From positions 1 to 61,755 of the forward strand of contig JAFYOR010000087.1 of NCBI GenBank assembly GCA_017547805.1: a stretch of 61,755 nt of DNA, read 5' to 3'. The stretch comes from Clostridia bacterium. GTDB lineage: Bacteria > Bacillota > Clostridia > Christensenellales > Aristaeellaceae. How positions within the stretch are numbered: position 1 is the stretch's first letter; the number at the start of each line of letters is the position of its first letter. The notes under the pieces were generated by a model. It saw only the letters and a list, made by a program, of their open reading frames with translations. It was not told the origin of the DNA and did not search any database. The position numbers and the translations under genes were made by a program. Positions 56,553-61,755 of this stretch are shown piece after piece.

Positions 56553-56582
56553 ACGCCGCGAAGCGAAGTGGGCGCAGCCCGC
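56553..56582 (-). repeat. Short repeat at the pgm stop codon
   Basis: On the minus strand, directly behind the pgm stop: GCGGGCTGCGCCCACTTCGCTTCGCGGCG. It resembles the 3' module (GCATCGCTTCGC) of the two-hairpin repeats. Confidence 0.5.
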
Positions 56583-58310
56583 TTACTGCATGATCGCCTT
56601 GCAGGCTTCAACCAGCGCTTCGTTTTCCGCAGCAGACTTCTCGGCATTGTCCGCGTTGGTGTTGACGTAGAGCTTGATCTTCGGCTCGGTGCCGGACGGG
56701 CGGATGCAGACCCACGCGTCGTTTTCAAGCTCGAAGTAGAGCACGTCGCTCTTGGGCAGACCCGCCGCCTCAGTAGCGCCGGTCGCAAGATCGGTGCGGG
56801 TGCCGGCGAGATAGTCGCGCACAGCCAGAACCTTCTTGCCCGCCAGCTCCTTGGGCGCGTCGGTGCGCAGGCTCTTCATGATGCTCTGCATCTTGGCCAC
56901 GCCGTCCTTGCCCGGGAGGGTCACGGAAACAACCTTCTCAACATAGTAGCCGAAGGTCTTGTAGATCTCCTGCAGAATGTCGTAGAGGGTCTTGCCCTGC
57001 GTCTTGGCCCACGCAGCCGCCTCAGCGATGAGCAGGGAGGCGTTGACGCCGTCCTTGTCGCGCACGAACGTGGAAGACAGGAAGCCGTAGCTCTCCTCAA
57101 AGCCAAAGACGAAGGTGTGATCGCCCTTGTCCTCAAACTGCTGGATCTTCTCCGCGATCCACTTGAAGCCGGTCAGCGTATCAAAGCACACGAGGCCGAA
57201 GCCCGCGGCGATCTTGCGCGCCAGCTCGGTGGAAACGACGGACTTGACAACCGCGCCGTTGGCCGGGATGGTGCCCAGCGCCTTGCGGCTCATGAGGATG
57301 TAGTACAGCAGCGTGCAGCCGATCTGGTTGCCGGTCATCAGGTAGTACTTGCCTTCATTGTCCTTGACGGCGATGCCCACGCGGTCGCAGTCCGGGTCGG
57401 TGCCAAAGATGCAGTCCGCGCCGACTTCGTCCGCCAGCTTCATCGCCATGGCAAAGGCCGCCGGATCTTCCGGATTGGGGACCTTGATGGTGGAGAAGTT
57501 GGGATCCGGGAGCTCCTGCTCCTTGACGATATAAACGTTCTCAATGCCGATTTCCGCGAGGATGCGTCGGACCGGCTTGTTGCCGGAGCCATGCAGCGGC
57601 GTGTAGACGATCTTGAGCTCCTTACCGGCGGTCTGCATCAGTTCCGGCTGGACGGACAGGGTCTTGACGTCGGCGATGTAATCGTCGTCGATTTCCTTCT
57701 TGCCGATGATCTTGAGCAGGCCGCTTTCAAGCGCCTTCTTTTCGTCCATCTCAACGGCGTCCTGATAGGCATTCTTGCGGATCAGGGCGAGCACCTGATC
57801 GGCGTACTCCGGCGGCATCTGCGCGCCGTCCTCCCAGTAAACCTTGTATCCGTTGTACTGCGGCGGGTTGTGGCTGGCGGTGATGACGATGCCGGCGATG
57901 GCGTTCAGGTGACGCACCGCATAGGACAGAACCGGAACCGGACGCAGCTCGTCAAACAGGCACACATTGATGCCCTCATTGCACAGAACCAGCGCAGCAG
58001 CCTTGGCAAATTCCGGGCTCATGCGGCGGGAGTCGTACGCGATGACGACGCCGCGCTTAGCATACTCGGGATCCTGGCTGTTGATATAGTCCGCAAAGCC
58101 CTTGGTCGCACGGCGGACGTTGTAAAGATTCATGCGGTTGGTGCCGGCGCCCAGAACGCCGCGCATGCCCGCGGTACCAAAGGAAAGCTCGGTATAGAAG
58201 CGATCCTCGATCTCTTTTTCATTGCCTTCCAGGGCCTTAAGCTCAGCGACAGTCGCAGCGTCATCAGCGAAGTCGCGCAGCCAGGCTTCGTACTGCTCAC
58301 GATAAGTCAT
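56583..58310 (-). CDS. pgcA: Phosphoglucomutase (alpha-D-phosphohexomutase)
   Basis: 575 residues of the alpha-phosphohexomutase superfamily. It begins with the long-form signature ELSFGTAGMRGVLGAGTNRMN, the catalytic Ser146 is in ITASHNPPQYNG, the metal loop is GTDPDCDRVG, the sugar-binding loop is GFEESYGF and the phosphate loop is RPSGTEPKIK. Interconverts glucose-1- and glucose-6-phosphate, linking glycogen, cell-wall precursors and glycolysis. The long form resembles B. subtilis PgcA. Start at 58310 after GGAGGGTTACGTGTC. A TATAAT box lies at complement 58362-58367 with a weak -35. Confidence 0.94.
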   Translation of the reverse strand: MTYREQYEAWLRDFADDAATVAELKALEGNEKEIEDRFYTELSFGTAGMRGVLGAGTNRMNLYNVRRATKGFADYINSQDPEYAKRGVVIAYDSRRMSPEFAKAAALVLCNEGINVCLFDELRPVPVLSYAVRHLNAIAGIVITASHNPPQYNGYKVYWEDGAQMPPEYADQVLALIRKNAYQDAVEMDEKKALESGLLKIIGKKEIDDDYIADVKTLSVQPELMQTAGKELKIVYTPLHGSGNKPVRRILAEIGIENVYIVKEQELPDPNFSTIKVPNPEDPAAFAMAMKLADEVGADCIFGTDPDCDRVGIAVKDNEGKYYLMTGNQIGCTLLYYILMSRKALGTIPANGAVVKSVVSTELARKIAAGFGLVCFDTLTGFKWIAEKIQQFEDKGDHTFVFGFEESYGFLSSTFVRDKDGVNASLLIAEAAAWAKTQGKTLYDILQEIYKTFGYYVEKVVSVTLPGKDGVAKMQSIMKSLRTDAPKELAGKKVLAVRDYLAGTRTDLATGATEAAGLPKSDVLYFELENDAWVCIRPSGTEPKIKLYVNTNADNAEKSAAENEALVEACKAIMQ

Positions 58311-58434
58311 GACACGTAACCCTCCATTTACGAAAATTCGTGGGTAACTTTTCCTGATGTTATTATAATGCAAAACCTCCTATTTTGAAAAGGGATTCTG
58401 GTGAACTTTTTATCCTTTTCATATCTGCAAACCC

Positions 58435-58463
58435 TTGTATGCGAAAATAAAGCTGTGTATAAT
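58435..58463 (+). promoter_or_regulatory. Promoter of pepF
   Basis: TTGTAT (58435-58440), 17-nt spacer, TATAAT (58458-58463). Divergent from the pgm promoter. Confidence 0.7.
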
Positions 58464-58506
58464 GGAAAAGACGTGAATCGAAGCATACTCAAGGAGGATT
58501 AAAACG

Positions 58507-60261
58507 ATGAGAACCAACTGGGATCTTACGGTATTCTACAACGACTTTGACGACCCGAAGTTTGCCGAGGATATGGCGGCGCTGCCGGGTAATATTGCGG
58601 CATTTGCAGCGCTGATCGACAAAGATATGGGCGGCGACCTGCCTAAGATCCGCACGCTGATCGCGGAATATGAGCAGTTGGGCACGCTGCTTGAGCGTCT
58701 GAGAATGATGGTCAGCATGACGCTCGCCTGCGAAGCGGGTCATGAGAAGGCAAATGCCGCCAATGCGCAGCTGCGCCGTGCGTTTGTGTCGGTTGAGCAG
58801 GCGGAAAATGCGCTTTCCCGTTATCTGGCTTCCGTGGACGACCTGGATGCTTTGATTGAGCAGGACGAAACGCTCAAAAAGAACGATTACTTCCTGCGCC
58901 GCAGCGCGCAGGAAGCGAAGCATACCCTTCCGGAAACCCTTGAAGAGCCGGTGCTCAAGATGCAGCTCTCCGGCGGCAAGATGTTCTCCGAGCTGCGTGA
59001 CAAGCTTGATGCGACGCTGGAAGTGGACTACCGCGGGGAGAAGATTCCGCTGTCCGCCGTGCGCTCCAAGGCGTATGACGCCGATCCCGCCGTGCGCAAG
59101 GACGCTTATGATGCGGAAATCGAATCCTATAAGAAGATTGAGCTGCCGATGAGCTATTGCCTCAACTCCATCAAGAGCGAGGCGCGCACGATGGCGGCGC
59201 TCACGGGCTATGAAGACGTCCTGACGATGACGCTGGACCAGTCCGGCATGACCCGCGCGACGCTTGACGCGATGTGGACGGCGATTTCCGAAGCGCTGCC
59301 GGAACTGCGCAAGTATTTCAAGGCGAAGGGCCGCCTGCTGGGACACAAGAACGGTCTGCCGTTCTACGATCTCTTTGCGCCGGTGGGTGAAAGCACCCGC
59401 ACCTATACCATCGAGGAAGCGCGCGACCTGCTGGTGGAGATTTTCAGCAAGTTCTCTCCCGAGCTGAGTGAGATGATGGCCCGCGCCTTTGACGAAGGCT
59501 GGATCGACGTCTATCCGCGCGCAGGCAAGCGCGGCGGCGCATTCTGCGCCGGCTGCTATCAGCTGGGCGTCAGCCGCATCATGACCAACTTCACCGGCAG
59601 CCTTTCCGACGTCAGCACGCTGGCGCACGAGCTGGGTCACGCGTTCAACAACCAGCAGATGCTGCGCGTGCCGCGCCTGATGTGCCGCCCGCCGATGCCG
59701 CTGGCGGAAACCGCCTCCACCTTCAACGAGACGGTGCTTTCCGACTTCATCCGCGCGACGGCTTCCCCCGAGGAGGAGATTACGCTGCTGGATGCAAGCC
59801 TGATGGAAAACACGCAGGTCATGGTCGACATCTACTCCCGCTTCCTGTTTGAGCAGAAGGTTGTCGACGCGCAGGCGGATCACGCGCTGAGCGTCAAGGA
59901 ACTCAAGGAAACCATGCTTTGGGCGCAGGAGCAGAGTTACGGCGACGGTCTTGACCCCGAGGTGCGCCATCCGTACATGTGGGCCTGCAAGAGCCATTAT
60001 TATTCCACCGGCCGCCATTTCTACAACTTCCCCTATGCCTTCGGCGGTCTGTTCGGACGCGGCCTGTATGCGCGCTATCAGCAGGAAGGCGAGAGCTTCG
60101 TGCCGGTATACTGCGATCTGCTCTCCCGCTTCGGCAGCGATACGATCGAAAACGTCACCGCCTCCGTGGGCATCGACGTCACCACGCCGGACTTCTGGCG
60201 CGCGGCGGTCAAGACGGTCGTCGACGAGGCGCTGCGCTTTGACGAGCTGGTCGGAGAGTAA
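58507..60261 (+). CDS. pepF: Oligoendopeptidase F (M3 family)
   Basis: 584 residues. The zinc site is HELGH (His374, Glu375, His378) followed by the distant glutamate in AETASTFNETVL. The N-terminal helical domain and the GAFCAGCYQLGVSRIMTNF segment before the active site are typical of PepF/M3B enzymes that cut 7-17-residue peptides inside the cell. Start ATG 58507 after AAGGAGGATTAAAACG. Single gene. With ApeB and PepP it completes intracellular peptide breakdown. The 3' flank carries a repeat copy. Confidence 0.95.
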   Translation: MRTNWDLTVFYNDFDDPKFAEDMAALPGNIAAFAALIDKDMGGDLPKIRTLIAEYEQLGTLLERLRMMVSMTLACEAGHEKANAANAQLRRAFVSVEQAENALSRYLASVDDLDALIEQDETLKKNDYFLRRSAQEAKHTLPETLEEPVLKMQLSGGKMFSELRDKLDATLEVDYRGEKIPLSAVRSKAYDADPAVRKDAYDAEIESYKKIELPMSYCLNSIKSEARTMAALTGYEDVLTMTLDQSGMTRATLDAMWTAISEALPELRKYFKAKGRLLGHKNGLPFYDLFAPVGESTRTYTIEEARDLLVEIFSKFSPELSEMMARAFDEGWIDVYPRAGKRGGAFCAGCYQLGVSRIMTNFTGSLSDVSTLAHELGHAFNNQQMLRVPRLMCRPPMPLAETASTFNETVLSDFIRATASPEEEITLLDASLMENTQVMVDIYSRFLFEQKVVDAQADHALSVKELKETMLWAQEQSYGDGLDPEVRHPYMWACKSHYYSTGRHFYNFPYAFGGLFGRGLYARYQQEGESFVPVYCDLLSRFGSDTIENVTASVGIDVTTPDFWRAAVKTVVDEALRFDELVGE

Positions 60262-60273
60262 CGCTGCGTATTT

Positions 60274-60347
60274 GAGGGACGTTGGGGCGTCTGCCCCAAA
60301 CCCCGAGCAGGGACACCGTCCCTGCTCCCCGCATCGCTTCGCTGCGG
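60274..60347 (-). repeat. Two-hairpin intergenic repeat, copy C (reverse)
   Basis: On the minus strand: GCGAAGCGATGCGGGG, hairpin 1 GAGCAGGGAC-GGT-GTCCCTGCTC, spacer GGGGTT, hairpin 2 TTGGGGC-AGAC-GCCCCAA, then ACGTCCCTC. 12 nt after the pepF stop. The 362-nt gap to smpB holds this copy, copy E, and other small inverted repeats such as GTTCAGA/TCTGAAC (60398-60414); no gene seen. Confidence 0.8.
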
Positions 60348-60504
60348 TTTTAAGACACTTTCCTGCCGCATCAAGCCGCCTCGAAGCGCAGAAGAGGTTC
60401 AGATTTATCTGAACTGGCCCGGAAATGAATGAAGTACCGGTTGAACTTCAGAACCGGGCCGACTGACGAGCGTCGAGCAAGGAGACGGATATCCCCGAGC
60501 GAGT

Positions 60505-60533
60505 TTAAGGGCGGCAGCCCTTAACGTCTCCCC
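60505..60533 (+). repeat. Partial two-hairpin repeat, copy E (second hairpin only)
   Basis: Hairpin TTAAGGGC-GGCA-GCCCTTAA followed by ACGTCTCCCCC, matching the hairpin 2 and tail of the family. Confidence 0.6.
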
Positions 60534-60562
60534 CAACGTCCCCCGCCCGATGATCTATGTGC

Positions 60563-60592
60563 TTGCATTCCCTCCCCGATCTGTGCTATACT
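60563..60592 (+). promoter_or_regulatory. Promoter of smpB inside a large dyad
   Basis: TTGCAT (60563-60568), 18-nt spacer, TATACT (60587-60592); a second TATACT overlaps at 60592-60597. A perfect 14-bp inverted repeat (60567-60580 and 60607-60620) flanks the -10 and includes the ribosome binding site. Confidence 0.65.
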
Positions 60593-60623
60593 ATACTGCA
60601 CACCAAATCGGGGAGGGAATCGT

Positions 60624-61091
60624 ATGGCGCGCAAAATGGGCATCAAACCCATGGCGAACAACAAAAAAGCGTTTCACGATTACTTCGTCGAGGAGCGCTT
60701 TGAATGCGGCATGGAGCTCAAGGGCACGGAAGTCAAGAGCATGCGCCAGGGCCGCATGAACCTCAAGGAGAGCTTTGCCACCGTCAAGGACGGCGAAGTG
60801 ATCGTCCACGGCATGCACATCAGCCCCTACGAGCAGGGCAACATCTTCAACACCGATCCTCTTCGGCCCAAGAAGCTGCTCCTGCACAAGAGCCAGATCC
60901 GCCATCTCGCGCAGGAGGCCGGAAAGATGGGCTTTTCGCTCATCCCGCTTTCGGTCTACCTCAAGGACGGACGTTTCAAGATGGAGCTGGGCGTATGCAA
61001 GGGCAAAAAGCTGCACGACAAGCGCGACAGCATCGCCGAGCGCGACAGCAAGCGCGAAATCCAGCGGGCGCTGCGTGAACGAAACAAGTAA
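60624..61091 (+). CDS. smpB: SsrA-binding protein SmpB
   Basis: 155 residues, the tmRNA partner needed for ribosome rescue. Family features: [37 protein letters not shown], the central [25 protein letters not shown], and a C-terminal tail [25 protein letters not shown] that occupies the mRNA channel. Start ATG 60624 after GGGGAGGGAATCGT. The ssrA gene lies 302 bp downstream on the same strand, the classic order. Its ribosome binding site is part of a dyad (60567-60620). Confidence 0.96.
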   Translation: MARKMGIKPMANNKKAFHDYFVEERFECGMELKGTEVKSMRQGRMNLKESFATVKDGEVIVHGMHISPYEQGNIFNTDPLRPKKLLLHKSQIRHLAQEAGKMGFSLIPLSVYLKDGRFKMELGVCKGKKLHDKRDSIAERDSKREIQRALRERNK

Positions 61092-61393
61092 GCGGGCTGG
61101 GCCCGCATCCACACCGCTACGCGGCGGTTTGAACGTTTCCCGCGGGCGGAGGACCCTTGGAAGCCTGCTATGCGCAAAACATAATAAGGACTTCTTACTT
61201 TTCTCTTCGTTTTCCTCGTATCCTATGCCAACTATCGGCCTCGTGCCGTTAAGTTAGATGACTGTGCCGCCCGCTTCGGATGTGGGTGTGGGCACAGCCG
61301 TATAGTATGAATACTGACTGAACTCTCGGCCTTGGGCAGAGATTTCCGTATACCGTGAATGCATCTTCGGAAGCGGATGCGCGCACGGCGCGC
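61092..61393 (+). other. smpB-ssrA intergenic region
   Basis: 302 nt with no convincing gene. It opens with GCGGGC-TGG-GCCCGC and a CGCTACGCGGCGG stretch like the 3' module of the intergenic repeats. Further on, CTGTGCC / GGCACAG and GCATC / GGATGC can pair. I see no clear promoter for ssrA within it; TATAGT near 61302 is a weak candidate. Co-transcription with smpB followed by processing is possible. Confidence 0.5.
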
Positions 61394-61738
61394 GGGGGTG
61401 TACTGGTTTCGACGGGATCGTGGGCGGTCAGGTAAGCGAGCCGTGGCCCCGCGCCACGTTAAAAGCGGGAAATTAAAAATTAACTGACAATAACAATTAT
61501 TGCCTCGCGGCCTAATTAGGCTGCGCGTCGGCCCGGGGATCCCGCTGCTCCGGAGTCCGGCGTCAATTAGCGGGCCATGACCATGCCTAAGCTTTGCCGC
61601 ATGGTCACATAATGAAGCTACTGAACCCCTGAGCCCGTCTGTGGGCGCTTGGGAGAGGGAATGTTAAAACGCAGACTGCGCTCGGAGAAAGCTTGACAGT
61701 CGCTTTTTCGGACAGGGGTTCGATTCCCCTCACCTCCA
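61394..61738 (+). ncRNA. ssrA: Transfer-messenger RNA (tmRNA)
   Basis: About 345 nt. The 5' end GGGGGTGTACTGGTTTCGACGGG pairs with the 3' CACCTCC to form the tRNA-like acceptor, with the G3-U70 pair for alanine; the T arm CAGGGGTTCGATTCCCCT is at the 3' end. The discriminator A is followed by CTC, so CCA is not encoded. The probable tag-reading frame starts at GAC 61486 and reads DNNNYCLAA before TAA at 61513, giving (A)DNNNYCLAA with the usual C-terminal LAA. GC-rich paired segments downstream fit the pseudoknots. The resume codon is inferred by analogy with clostridial tags. Confidence 0.92.
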
Positions 61739-61755
61739 CTCAAATAAAAACACCC

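Noticed and set aside
61092-61257. A 60-codon frame (61075-61257) after smpB
   Set aside because: It begins inside smpB, has no ribosome binding site and runs through repeat-like sequence.

Overview
The window looks like a chromosomal piece of a GC-rich Bacillota, most likely an anaerobic, fermentative Clostridia from a gut-like habitat. The reasons are strong AAAGGAGG ribosome binding sites, many SigA-type promoters (TTGaca, 17-nt spacer, TATAAT), HPr kinase, ROK glucokinase, a class B sortase, pyruvate formate-lyase and several plant- or host-glycan enzymes. No genus can be named from the sequence alone. I see no phage, insertion sequence, CRISPR array or plasmid module.

Layout. 1-5 kb: the tip of an HD-like gene, M18 aminopeptidase apeB and the pflB-pflA pair. 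5-11.6 kb: a leftward pepP-lacZ-deacetylase operon with a divergent LysR gene. 11.8-16.6 kb: a CcdA-thioredoxin fusion, tRNA-Ala(CGC) followed by a small AT-richer phosphatase cassette that ends in a decayed second copy of the tRNA 3' part, a tiny zinc-finger-like protein, and an operon of a UPF0489-like protein, an inositol-phosphatase-family protein and a NuoE-like ferredoxin. 16.8-24 kb: a TIGR00300 (LOR/SDH) protein, an SNF symporter, then a GPH sugar symporter, a PIG-L deacetylase and a GH20 hexosaminidase. 24-32.3 kb (leftward): glycerol-1-phosphate dehydrogenase with a HAD phosphatase, a FbpABC-type ABC importer, D-cysteine desulfhydrase-like and manA. 32.5-42.7 kb: two MATE exporters, a DUF5685 gene, a secreted FMN/FAD reductase, a CoA-transferase, a 39-codon gene with its own promoter and terminator, and a GH3 glucosidase. 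42.7-49 kb (leftward): a TAXI-TRAP importer, and a sortase / HAD / peptidoglycan-binding operon. 49.2-61.7 kb: hprK-glcK, galM, a flavodoxin-like/PfkB pair, a DUF2804 gene, phosphoglucomutase, pepF, smpB and the tmRNA gene ssrA.

How it fits together. Glycans are cut by LacZ, GH20 and GH3 enzymes. The sugars pass through the GPH symporter, GalM, glucokinase, phosphoglucomutase and ManA into glycolysis, and pyruvate leaves through PFL and acyl-CoA chemistry. HPr kinase implies carbon catabolite control. Peptides are finished by ApeB, PepP and PepF. The secreted flavoprotein may supply an extracellular electron sink.

The most notable unexplained signals are a dispersed two-hairpin repeat whose arms covary between copies and which sits just after stop codons; the tRNA-Ala fragment duplication around the phosphatase gene; a perfect 14-bp dyad around the smpB promoter and start; and a cysteine in the predicted tmRNA degradation tag. 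Reading frames opposite real genes are long because of GC bias and are not annotated.
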